Assembly (NCBI RefSeq): GCF_900113685.1
Contig: NZ_FOQG01000009.1
Coordinates: forward strand, 107,468-171,467
Source: Nocardioides psychrotolerans
Lineage (GTDB): Bacteria; Actinomycetota; Actinomycetes; Propionibacteriales; Nocardioidaceae
Length of the DNA: 64,000 bases
Direction: 5' to 3'
The notes beneath the pieces are model-generated. The model did not search any database. It saw nothing but the letters and a program-made list of their open reading frames with translations, and was not told where the DNA came from. Below are positions 24,571 through 32,516 of this stretch, in pieces; the first letter of the stretch is position 1, and each line of letters opens with the position of its first letter. Both the position numbers and the translations under genes were made by a program.

Positions 24571-25041
24571 TCAGCACCTCTGGATGGAGAGGACGAACAG
24601 GTCAGGCGGGACAGGGTCACGAGCAGTCCGGGCCATGCGCGCATCCGCCCCAGCGACGATGGGCCGCATGACGAGCCCGACCCACAACCCTCGTCCCCGG
24701 GTCAGGAGCAGGACCAGCCCGGCGAGAACGGCGAGGCACAGCGTCATGGCCATGTCCGCGCCGTGGCCGACCAGGTCCCCCGCCGCCGTGGCGGTGACAG
24801 CTGCACCAGTCTGGACGTCGGCGGCGGCGTCTGCGACGGACGCGGCGGCGCCCAGGCCCATCGCCATCGCGTCACCTGACGGGGACTCCGCCGACATGGA
24901 CGACGAGTCGTGGTGCGCGACACCGTGCTCGGACATGCCGTGCATCGCGAACAGACCTGCCAGCGCCGCGAGCACGACCAAGAGGCGTGCCGCGGAAGCT
25001 CCGGCGACACGCCTGATCGGGATTGCACCGCGGCGACTCAT
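24571..25041 (-). CDS. DUF6153-like membrane protein, His/Met-rich
   Basis: This 156-residue protein has a first hydrophobic helix RLLVVLAALAGLFAMHGM followed by SEHGVAHHDSSSM, a second helix at MTLCLAVLAGLVLLLTRG, and the ending VPPDLFVLSIQRC. The ...PPDL..LS..RC tail and His-rich loop match the DUF6153 group that clusters with copper genes. It is related in layout to 18823-19251. Probably copper-associated by context only. Confidence 0.68.
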   Translation of the reverse strand: MSRRGAIPIRRVAGASAARLLVVLAALAGLFAMHGMSEHGVAHHDSSSMSAESPSGDAMAMGLGAAASVADAAADVQTGAAVTATAAGDLVGHGADMAMTLCLAVLAGLVLLLTRGRGLWVGLVMRPIVAGADARMARTARDPVPPDLFVLSIQRC

Positions 25042-25082
25042 CACCCTGAGTCTAGAGCCTCGGCCGAGGAGCGTGCCCGCAT

Positions 25083-25343
25083 CTAGGCGCGGGAGATCCT
25101 GGCCAGCACGTGGTCCGGGGAGCTGCCGGTCGCGTCGGCCACCTCGTGGAGCAGGCGGGCGGCGATGGCGAAGAGCTCACGCGCGGTCTCGCTCGGGTCG
25201 TCCTCGACGAGCTGGTCGATCACGTCCTGGACGTCTGGGTCGTCCGGGTCGGCTGCATACTTCGCGAACGCATCCTGGGTCATGCGGTCACGCTGGAGCG
25301 CCAGCTTCCTGGCGTTGGCCCGGAGGATCCGCTTCTGCGTCAT
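25083..25343 (-). CDS. Small conserved hypothetical protein
   Basis: This is an 86-residue soluble, acidic, helical protein: MTQKRILRANARKLALQRDR, MTQDAFAKYAADPDDPDVQD, VIDQLVEDDPSETARELFAI, AARLLHEVADATG. No family recognised. ATG at 25343 lies just downstream of the 12-bp repeat array in its leader. Coding is supported by sensible composition and lack of a better overlapping frame. Confidence 0.5.
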   Translation of the reverse strand: MTQKRILRANARKLALQRDRMTQDAFAKYAADPDDPDVQDVIDQLVEDDPSETARELFAIAARLLHEVADATGSSPDHVLARISRA

Positions 25344-25357
25344 GTCATCCAGTATCG

Positions 25358-25438
25358 CCGACGGCTCCCACGACGGCTGCCACGACGGCTCCCACGACGG
25401 CTGCCACGACGGCTGCCACGACGGCTGCCACGACGGCG
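25358..25438. repeat. 12-bp minisatellite GCCACGACGGCT
   Basis: Six full units of (G/C)CCACGACGGCT run from 25367 to 25438, with a partial unit before. They lie between the DinB gene stop (25448) and the downstream small gene on the same strand, in non-coding DNA. A further single CCACGACGGCT occurs at about 25946-25956, before the DinB gene. Copy number is likely to vary by slippage. Confidence 0.85.
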
Positions 25439-25447
25439 GGCCGGCGG

Positions 25448-25915
25448 TCAGCCCGCTGCGCGCAGCTTCTCGACCAGGATGTCCCCGTGGCCGGCGTGCC
25501 GGGCTAGCTCCTGGACGAGCTGGAGGTGCACGAAGCGCAGGCTGACCGGGCGGCCGTGCCACTCCCACTCGTTGTCGAGGTCGTGCTGGGCCGCGATCTC
25601 CCGCGACCGGGCGCACGCCTCGAGGTAGGCCGCACGCACGGAGTCGACCGTGTCCTCGTCGACGAGCACGAAGCTCTCGTCGACGGTGACCGGGATGGCG
25701 AGCTCCTCGCGCGGCACCCCGGCAACACGGGAGTGGAACCACACCCGCTCCACGAAGGTCGCGTGCTTGACCAGTCCGAGCAGCGTCGTCAGCGACGGCA
25801 CCAGGCTGGCCCGGGCCTGCGACTCGTTGATCCCCTCGAGCAGTGCGGCGATCTCGCCACGCTGCACGTCCAGCATCTGCTCGAGCATCGTGCGTTCGTT
25901 CGCCGTGGAGTCCAT
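25448..25915 (-). CDS. DinB/DUF664 family protein
   Basis: This 155-residue four-helix DinB-type protein reads ERTMLEQMLDVQRGEIAALL, LLGLVKHATFVERVWFHSRV and FVHLQLVQELARHAGHGDIL. The three metal-ligand positions are occupied by His (KHATFVE, ARHAGHGD). The VQELARHAGHGDILVE ending is a DUF664 hallmark. These are mycothiol/bacillithiol-transferase-like enzymes. ATG at 25915. Substrate unknown. Confidence 0.88.
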   Translation of the reverse strand: MDSTANERTMLEQMLDVQRGEIAALLEGINESQARASLVPSLTTLLGLVKHATFVERVWFHSRVAGVPREELAIPVTVDESFVLVDEDTVDSVRAAYLEACARSREIAAQHDLDNEWEWHGRPVSLRFVHLQLVQELARHAGHGDILVEKLRAAG

Positions 25916-25959
25916 GCGTCTCAGGCTAGTTCCACCGGGGCCACCACGACGGCTCGCGC

Positions 25960-27003
25960 CTACGCCAGCCGCGGGTCGACCACCGTGATGCCGGCCGGTG
26001 AGGCGGAGTCGAGGACGGGCAGCAGCCGGGCGGCCTCGTCGAGCGTCACCGTGCGCTCGAGGAGCAGCGAGGGGTCCAGCGCGCCGGACGCCACGAGCGC
26101 GAGCATCGCGGAATAGTCCGCCGCCGCCATCCCGTGGCTGCCCAGGAGGTCGAGCTCCCACGCGATCACCCGGTCCATCGGGACGGTCGGTGCCGACGCC
26201 AGCAGCCCGACCTGCACGTGTCGTCCCCGACGCCGCAGGCTGAGCACCGAGTCGGCCAGGGCCGCAGCGGAGCCGACGGCGTCGAGGGCCACGTGACTGC
26301 CGCCACCGGTGAGCTCCTGCACCCGAGTCGGTACGGCGTCCCCGTCCGCGAGCACCACGTGCTCGGCGCCGAGCCGCGTGGCGAGCGAGAGCGCGCCGGC
26401 GTTGCGATCGACGGCGATCACCCGGGCGCCGGCGGCGACCGCGATCATGACCGCACTGAGGCCGACCCCGCCCACGCCGACGACCGTCACCCACTCGCCG
26501 GGCTGCACGCGCGCCCGCGCGGTCAGCGCGCGGTAGGAGGTGGCGAACCGGCAGCCCAGGCTGGCCGCAGCCGCGTCGTCGACGCCGTCCGGGATCGCCA
26601 CGAGGTTGTGGTCGGCCGCGTGCAGCACGACCAGCTCGGCGTAGGACCCCCAGTGCGTGAAGCCCGGCTGGGTCTGGTCGGGACACACCTGGGCCTCGCC
26701 GGCGCGGCACCACGTGCACTCGCCGCAACCGCAGACGAACGGCGCCGTCACCCGGTCGCCGACCTGCCAATGCTCTACGCCGGCGCCGACCTCTGCCACG
26801 ACGCCCGCGAGCTCGTGGCCCGGCACGTGGGGGAGCGTCACCCCGGAGTCGTGGCCGGCCCACGCGTGCCAGTCGCTGCGGCACAGCCCGGTCGCGTGCA
26901 CCCGCACCACGACCCCACCGGCCGGAGCCGACGGCTCGGGCACCTCGCGCACCGACACAGGTCCGCGGAACTGGTCGAGGACGACGGCACGCATGCGGGT
27001 CAT
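25960..27003 (-). CDS. Zinc-dependent alcohol dehydrogenase (MDR family)
   Basis: This ~347-residue medium-chain dehydrogenase has the catalytic zinc site GLCRSDWHAWAGHD and GHELAGVV, the structural zinc Cys cluster GCGECTWCRAGEAQVC, and the NAD motif VVGVGGVGLSAVMIA. It oxidises alcohols or reduces aldehydes; the substrate is not evident. ATG 27003 (MTRMRAVVLDQF) is chosen; 26994 is equally possible. It diverges from the acyl-CoA synthetase with only 82 bp between, hinting at shared control. Confidence 0.92.
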   Translation of the reverse strand: MTRMRAVVLDQFRGPVSVREVPEPSAPAGGVVVRVHATGLCRSDWHAWAGHDSGVTLPHVPGHELAGVVAEVGAGVEHWQVGDRVTAPFVCGCGECTWCRAGEAQVCPDQTQPGFTHWGSYAELVVLHAADHNLVAIPDGVDDAAAASLGCRFATSYRALTARARVQPGEWVTVVGVGGVGLSAVMIAVAAGARVIAVDRNAGALSLATRLGAEHVVLADGDAVPTRVQELTGGGSHVALDAVGSAAALADSVLSLRRRGRHVQVGLLASAPTVPMDRVIAWELDLLGSHGMAAADYSAMLALVASGALDPSLLLERTVTLDEAARLLPVLDSASPAGITVVDPRLA

Positions 27004-27085
27004 GCTCGCAGGCGGTGCCACGCCTCCACGGCGACTAGCCTGGCGGTGACCGCCGTCACAGCCGAACGCCCGCCTCGGAGGACCC

Positions 27086-28615
27086 ATGACCGACCCCCGC
27101 TCCAGCACCGTCGACGACGTCCTGCACCGCAGCGCGGTGCGGGTGCCCGACCGGGTCGCGCTGGAGTTCGAGGGACGCAGCTGGACCTACGCCGAGCTCG
27201 ACGCGGCGACGTCGCGCGCCGCGGCGTACCTCCTGGGGCTGGGGCTCGTCGCCGGAGACCGGGTGGCGACGGTGGGGGCCAACTCGGACGCCTACCTGCT
27301 GGCCTACCTCGGCTGTGCCCGGGCGGGGCTGGTGCACGTGCCGGTCAACTACGCGCTGACGGGCAGCGAGCTCGACTACATCCTCACGCAGTCGGGGAGC
27401 CGGGTCGCGCTGGTCGACCCGGACCTCCGCGAGGCCGTGGAGGGCACTCGCAGCCGCGGCAACAACAGCATCGAGCAGGTCCTCGTGCTGCACGGCACCG
27501 ACGACGCGGTCCTCCCGTCGTGGTCGACGGGCGACGTGCCGACGATCGACGTGACGGTGGTCGACACCGACCTGGTGCAGCTGCTCTACACCTCGGGCAC
27601 GACCGGCAACCCCAAGGGCGCGATGATGACGCACCGGGCGCTGGTGCATGAATACGTCTCGTGCGTGGTGTCGCTCGCGATGGGCGAGGACGACGACCCG
27701 CTGCACTGCATGCCGCTCTACCACTCGGCGGGGATGCACGTGTTCCTCATGCCCTACCTCTCGGTCGGCGCCACCAACCGGCTGATGGTGCGCCCCGACG
27801 TGCCCGAGCTGATGCGCCGCATCGAGTCGGATCGGTTGGGGGCCCTCTTCCTCGCGCCGACCGTCTGGGTGCCGCTGTCCAACCACCCCGACCTCGCGAC
27901 CCGCGACCTGTCCTCGCTGCGCAAGGCGTTCTACGGCGCCTCGATCATGCCGGTGCCCGTGCTCGACCGGCTCCGGGAGCGGCTGCCCGAGCTGGAGTTC
28001 TACAACTGCTTCGGCCAGTCCGAGATCGGTCCGCTGGCCACCGTCCTCCAGCCCGCCGAGCACGCCGAGCGCCCCGAGTCGTGCGGCCGCTCGGTGCTCT
28101 TCGTCGAGCTGCTCGTCGCCGACGAGGAGGGCGCGCCGGTGCCGGCCGGTACGCCGGGGGAGCTGCTCTACCGCTCACCCCAGCTCTGCACGGGCTACTG
28201 GGAGGCGCCCGAGGCCACCGCCGATGCGTTCCGCGACGGCTGGTTCCGCTCGGGCGACCTGGTCACGATGGACGCCCACGGCTACATCACCGTCGTCGAC
28301 CGGATCAAGGACGCCATCAACACCGGCGGGGTGCTGGTCGCCAGCCGCGAGGTCGAGGACGCGCTCTACACCCACCCCGACGTCGCCGAGGTCGCGGTGA
28401 TCGCCACCCCCGACGAGCGCTGGATCGAAGCGGTGACCGCGGTGGTCGTGCTCCGTCCTGGCGCCACGGGCGATGCCGAGGCGCTGACTACGCACGCCCG
28501 GAAGACGCTCGCGTCCTTCAAGATCCCCAAGCACGTCCACTTCGTCGACGAGCTGCCGCGCAACCAGAGCGGCAAGCTGCTCAAGCGGGTGCTGCGCGAC
28601 CAGCTCGACGGGTGA
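27086..28615 (+). CDS. Acyl-CoA synthetase (FadD-like, AMP-forming)
   Basis: This 509-residue ANL-superfamily ligase has the P-loop YTSGTTGNPKGAMMTH (about residue 170), then MPLYHSAGMHVF, YGASIMP, NCFGQSEIGP, the adenine Asp motif WFRSGDLV and the catalytic Lys in LPRNQSGKLLKRVLR. It activates a carboxylic acid to its CoA thioester via the acyl-adenylate. Chain-length preference cannot be read off. ATG at 27086 is 23 nt after in-window leader sequence and matches the family N-terminus. Confidence 0.94.
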   Translation: MTDPRSSTVDDVLHRSAVRVPDRVALEFEGRSWTYAELDAATSRAAAYLLGLGLVAGDRVATVGANSDAYLLAYLGCARAGLVHVPVNYALTGSELDYILTQSGSRVALVDPDLREAVEGTRSRGNNSIEQVLVLHGTDDAVLPSWSTGDVPTIDVTVVDTDLVQLLYTSGTTGNPKGAMMTHRALVHEYVSCVVSLAMGEDDDPLHCMPLYHSAGMHVFLMPYLSVGATNRLMVRPDVPELMRRIESDRLGALFLAPTVWVPLSNHPDLATRDLSSLRKAFYGASIMPVPVLDRLRERLPELEFYNCFGQSEIGPLATVLQPAEHAERPESCGRSVLFVELLVADEEGAPVPAGTPGELLYRSPQLCTGYWEAPEATADAFRDGWFRSGDLVTMDAHGYITVVDRIKDAINTGGVLVASREVEDALYTHPDVAEVAVIATPDERWIEAVTAVVVLRPGATGDAEALTTHARKTLASFKIPKHVHFVDELPRNQSGKLLKRVLRDQLDG

Positions 28616-28698
28616 ACGAGGCGAGCGCGAACACTTGACATCGATCACTTCGGTGTCCGATCGGGAACGAACCGACCAGCCGGAGCGCTGAGCCAGGC

Positions 28699-28905
28699 AT
28701 GACCAGCACCCTGAAGCCCCGCCTGATCGACGACCTCAACGCACTGCACGCCTCCTACGTGTCGGCGATCAACACCGCCGTTGCCGACGACGACATGGCG
28801 ACCGTGCACGAGCTGGCCGCCGGCTACGACCGCGAGGCCACCCAGATGGTCGCCGAGCGCGAGGGCAAGACCCACCTGCTGCCGCTCAAGCGCCGAGCGG
28901 CCTGA
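28699..28905 (+). CDS. Small conserved hypothetical protein
   Basis: This 68-residue helical protein reads MTSTLKPRLIDDLNALHASY, VSAINTAVADDDMATVHELA, AGYDREATQMVAEREGKTHL, LPLKRRAA. It looks like a small actinobacterial protein often left hypothetical. Coding potential is good and the frame is clean between the synthetase gene and the hairpin downstream. Function unknown. Confidence 0.65.
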   Translation: MTSTLKPRLIDDLNALHASYVSAINTAVADDDMATVHELAAGYDREATQMVAEREGKTHLLPLKRRAA

Positions 28906-28946
28906 TCCCCACCCGCCGGCAGCGCGGCTCGTCGTACGCTCAAACG

Positions 28947-29008
28947 GGCATAGGACGGCAGCGGGGGCCCGGCCGCGCACGGCCCCGCGGTCTCGTGCGG
29001 CCTATGCC
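28947..29008. terminator. Long GC-rich stem-loop after the small hypothetical gene
   Basis: GGCATAGG (28947-28954) pairs perfectly with CCTATGCC (29001-29008). Between them GGGGGCC and GGCCCC can form an inner stem, giving a 62-nt branched hairpin. It lies 42 nt after the small gene and 70 nt before the kinase start. It may be a terminator or a structured leader element of the kinase mRNA; no U-tract follows. Confidence 0.5.
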
Positions 29009-29077
29009 AGTTGGCCGGTACGACGTCGGGCGAGACGCGGACGTGTGGGGACCTCACGGCGTGGGTACCTCTCCCTG

Positions 29078-30598
29078 ATGGACCCACGCACCCCTGACTC
29101 CTCCCGCGGACCGCTCGCCGGTCGCTACCGCCTCGACCGTGAGGTCGGCAGGGGAGGGATGGGCAGCGTCTGGCTGGCCCACGACGAGCGGCTCGGTCGC
29201 GAGGTGGCGATCAAGCGCGTCGGACACCTGCCCGGTGAGTCGCTGCCGCACCTGGCCCGCGCAATGCGCGAGGCCCGCTCCACCGCCGCGCTCAACCACC
29301 GCAACGTCGTCGCGGTCTACGACGCGGTGGAGGAGGGGGAGCACCTGTGGCTGGTGATGGAATATGTCCCCGGCCGCACCCTGTCGGAGATCACCGCCGC
29401 CGAGGGGCCCATGGACCCCATCAGGGCTGCGCGGATCGGCGCCCAGGTCGCCGACGGGCTGGCCGCGGCGCACGCGCTCGGGATGGTGCATCGCGACGTC
29501 AAGCCCGGCAACATCCTGGTCACCGACGACGACGTCGCCAAGATCTCCGACTTCGGCATCGCCCGCAGCCTGGCCGACGACCAGCTCACCCAGACCGGCC
29601 TGATGGTCGGCACGCCGGCCTACTTCGCCCCCGAGCTCGCCCGCGGCGCCGACGCCTCGCCGGCCTCGGACGTGTGGGCCCTCGGCGCCACGCTCTTCGC
29701 CGCCGTCGAGGGCCACGGTCCTTATCCCTCGCAGGGCAACGCCCTCGCCGTCCTCGCCGGCATCGCCACCGAGCCCCCTCCGTTGCCCGAGCGCGCCGGG
29801 CCGCTGCGTCAGCCGATCCGCCGGATGATGGACACCGACGTCGCCGCCCGCTGGAGCATGGCCGACTGCGCGCACGCGTTGCACCAGGTCAACGACCGTC
29901 ACGCCGGCGCTCCCGTCCCCGCGCCGCCCCCGGACCGGATAGCGGTCTTCGCGGCGCCGTCGCCCGAGCACCTTGCGCCCGTGCCTGCGCCCGTGCCGTC
30001 GGCGGGTGGTGCGGGTGACCGTCGCCGTCGTACGCCGTGGGTCCTCGCGGCCGTCCTCGTCCTGCTCCTGCTGGGCGGCACGGCGTGGGCGATGACCGAC
30101 GACGACGAGACCGAGCCCGCGGCCGCCGATCCCAGGTCGTCGGGCTCGTCGGGCTTGTCGGGTCGGCCGCAGGGCAGGCAGCCGTCCGCTGATCCGACCC
30201 CGAGCGAGTCGGCGGAGCCGGAGCCGGAGCCGACGCCCGAGGAGCCCGACGACCCCGGTCGAGGAGGAGCCCGAGCCGGAGCCCGCCCCCGATGCTGGGA
30301 GCCCGAGCGACTTCGTCGCGGGCTACTACTCCCTGCTGCCCGGCGACACCGGCGCGGCGTGGGAGATGTTCACCGAGGGCTACCAGTCCAACCTCGGTGG
30401 CTTCGACCAGTACGACGGGTTCTGGCGCACCATCGACGCCGTCAGCGTCGGCGGTGTCGAGGACGTCGACGACACCACCGTAGACGTGTCCCTGACCTAC
30501 AGGACCGACGGCTCGACCCAGTCCGAGACCCGCCGGATCTATCTCGAGCCCACCGACGACGGCTTCCTGATCACCGCCGACGAGCGCGTCTGAGCTGA
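29078..30598 (+). CDS. Serine/threonine protein kinase (PknB-like), extracellular tail frameshifted
   Basis: A complete N-terminal kinase domain is present: GRGGMGSVWLAHD (Gly loop), VAIKRV (Lys), HRDVKPGNIL (catalytic loop), SDFGIARS (DFG), GTPAYFAPE and SDVWALGATLF. A Pro-rich linker and a membrane span (TPWVLAAVLVLLLLGGTAWA) follow. After EPTPEEPDDP (near 30251-30260) the frame continues as Arg-rich nonsense. The next frame encodes FVAGYYSLLPGDTGAAWEMF and NLGGFDQYDGFWRTIDAVSV, and ends at 30593. One extra base in CCCCGG would explain it. The tail lacks PASTA repeats and resembles a small NTF2-like extracellular sensor. Confidence 0.88.
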   Translation: MDPRTPDSSRGPLAGRYRLDREVGRGGMGSVWLAHDERLGREVAIKRVGHLPGESLPHLARAMREARSTAALNHRNVVAVYDAVEEGEHLWLVMEYVPGRTLSEITAAEGPMDPIRAARIGAQVADGLAAAHALGMVHRDVKPGNILVTDDDVAKISDFGIARSLADDQLTQTGLMVGTPAYFAPELARGADASPASDVWALGATLFAAVEGHGPYPSQGNALAVLAGIATEPPPLPERAGPLRQPIRRMMDTDVAARWSMADCAHALHQVNDRHAGAPVPAPPPDRIAVFAAPSPEHLAPVPAPVPSAGGAGDRRRRTPWVLAAVLVLLLLGGTAWAMTDDDETEPAAADPRSSGSSGLSGRPQGRQPSADPTPSESAEPEPEPTPEEPDDPGRGGARAGARPRCWEPERLRRGLLLPAARRHRRGVGDVHRGLPVQPRWLRPVRRVLAHHRRRQRRRCRGRRRHHRRRVPDLQDRRLDPVRDPPDLSRAHRRRLPDHRRRARLS

Positions 30599-30645
30599 GA
30601 CTCGATCGAGAACTGGGTAAGGGGGACCGGCATGGTGACTCCGGC

Positions 30646-30924
30646 ATGGTCCAACGGGCAGTCGACCCGGCCTTGGTCGTCGTGACCGGGGTCTGCGTTC
30701 TGGGTCGCGCCGTCCTCGAGGTCACGTTCGACACGACCGAGGTCAAGATCATCGACATGGAGTCGCTGATGTGTGGGCCCGTCTTCGAGCCACTCATGAC
30801 CGACGACAACCTGTTCTGCCACGTTCGGGCCGACGCCGAGACCGGCACGATCGCCTGGACCACCGGCGCCGGCCGGGCGCCGGACGAGCTCTCCGTCAGG
30901 TCTCGGGCCGCCGCCCTCGCCTGA
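30646..30924 (+). CDS. DUF2442 domain protein
   Basis: The core VVTGVCVLGRAVLEVTFD, MESLMCGPVFEPLMTDDN, RADAETGTIAWTTGAGRAPD fits DUF2442 (an AbrB/toxin-associated small beta domain that ends WPNGADLAPD). The start is uncertain: ATG 30646 has no ribosome site. DUF2442 genes usually sit beside DUF4160 in toxin-antitoxin-like pairs, but no DUF4160 is visible here, so this copy is an orphan. Confidence 0.65.
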   Translation: MVQRAVDPALVVVTGVCVLGRAVLEVTFDTTEVKIIDMESLMCGPVFEPLMTDDNLFCHVRADAETGTIAWTTGAGRAPDELSVRSRAAALA

Positions 30925-31023
30925 CCGGCCAAGCTCAGCGTGGCCCGACACGCGCCGTTCGCGGGCTGAGCCTCCGTCGGTGCTCGCCACTAGAATTCAG
31001 CGTGGAATTCATGTGGATATTGA

Positions 31024-31053
31024 TTGTCAACCGAACGTCTCTTCGACTACACT
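31024..31053 (+). promoter_or_regulatory. Promoter of the original DUF222/HNH gene
   Basis: TTGTCA (31024-31029) and TACACT (31048-31053) are separated by 18 bp. The original ATG at 31060 lies 7 bp after the -10 box, so the transcript would be leaderless. The IS481-type element now separates this promoter from its coding region. Confidence 0.55.
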
Positions 31054-31074
31054 AGATGCATGACCGGCGCCGCG

Positions 31075-32516
31075 ATGTCATGTCGCAGGACATCGGTGAC
31101 AGTTCTGCATCAGGACATCGGTGACACGCTGGATGTGTCTGGTGGTGACACTTCTGGCTGTCTTGGCCGGTGCCGACCGCCAATGACCCCGTCGATCCCC
31201 GTGTCCGTCTCGCAATAGTCCAGTGGCCCGATGACGCGCCACGCGGATCCGTGAGCACCTTCTGTGCCGAGCACGAGATCTCCCGCAAGACCTTCTACGT
31301 GATCCGTGCCAGGACCCGCACCGATGGTGCTGCGACTGCCCTCGAGCCCCGCAGCCGACGTCCTAGGAGCAGTCCGACCAAGATCACTGACGAGGTCAAG
31401 GAACAAGCCCTGTCCGTTCGTGCCGCGATGGAGTCCTCGGGGTTGGACCACGGGCCGATCAGCGTGCACGACAAGATGCGCGCGATGGGCCTGGACCCCG
31501 TGCCATCGATCGCATCGCTGGCCCGGATCTTCAGGGAAGCAGGCGTCGCCCGGCTGGAGCCCAAGAAGAAGCCCCGATCGGCCTGGCGACGGTTCGTCTA
31601 CCCAGCTCCGAACGCTTGCTGGCAGCTGGATGCCACCGAGTACGTGCTGACCGGGGACGCAAGTGCGTGATCTTCCAGCTCATCGACGACCACTCCCGCT
31701 TCGCAGTCGCCTCTCACGTGGCGTGGGGCGAAACGTCCGAAGCGGCGATCGCGGTGTTCGACAAGGCAGTCACCGCTCATGGTGTGCCGCAACGGTTGCT
31801 GTCCGACAACGGGCCCGCACTCAACCCCTCGCGGCGCGGAATCCTGGGCCAGCTCGTCGCCCACGTCATGGCCCTGGGCGTGCAACCGATCACCGGCAAG
31901 CCGTACAAGCCGACCACCCAAGGCAAGAACGAACGCTTCCATCAGACCTTGTTCCGCTTCCTGGACAAGCAGCCACTCGCCGCCTCGTTGGCCGAGCTGC
32001 AAACCCAGGTCGAGACCTTCGACGTCGTCTACAACACCGAGCGCCCCCACCAAGGACTGCCCGGTCGCATCACACCGCTGACCGCGTGGCAGGCCACCGA
32101 GAAGGCCGAGGCGCCACGACCCACCCGTGAGCAGCTCACCCGACCCCGCGTCCACCAACGCCAACCCTCACCAGCACCGGTACCGGTGCCGTCGGACCTG
32201 CCCGACGACACCGTCGTCAAGAACCTGACCAGCGCCGGCACCTTCATGGTGGACAAGGTCCACTACAAGGTCGACGCACGACATGGCTTCCAGCAGGTCC
32301 TGGTCATCACTGACCGCGACAAGATCACCATCACTGATCTGCAAGGCGAGATCCTCATCGAGCACATCCGACCCGCACCTGGCGTGACCTACGTCGGCAA
32401 CGGACGCCCGCGCGGCCGCCCTCGCAAGAACACTGAATCGTCACCGATGTCCTGAGACACCAAGTGTCACCAGTGTCTTGAGACAGAACTGTCACCGATG
32501 TCCTGAGACATCACAT
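31075..32516. mobile_element. IS481-family insertion sequence with 13-bp target duplication
   Basis: The 1442-bp element has inverted ends sharing ATGTC(G/T)CAGGACATCGG and TGACAGTTCTG. The GACATCGGTGACA motif is repeated a second time just inside the left end, and a diverged form occurs inside the right end. GACCGGCGCCGCG is duplicated at 31062-31074 and 32517-32529. The target lies in the first codons of the DUF222/HNH gene, and the right end supplies the AT of a regenerated ATG. It encodes one frameshifted DDE transposase on the plus strand. Confidence 0.85.
31170..32455 (+). pseudogene. IS481-family transposase, frameshifted
   Basis: Part one (31170-31670) has the helix-turn-helix EHEISRKTFYVIRARTRTDG and the first catalytic Asp in CWQLDATEYVLTG. 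Part two continues one frame on: GRKCVIFQLIDDHSRFAVAS, then LLSDNGPALN (second Asp) and QGKNERFHQTLFR (Glu), then ERPHQGLPG. One G missing in the ACCGGGGAC run near 31655-31660 would restore a single 430-residue DDE protein. Programmed shifting is not usual for IS481, so it is probably inactive unless the indel is an assembly error. Confidence 0.85.

Noticed and set aside
25358..25438. CRISPR-like repeat array
   Set aside because: Units are 12 bp and directly adjacent with no spacers; it is a minisatellite.
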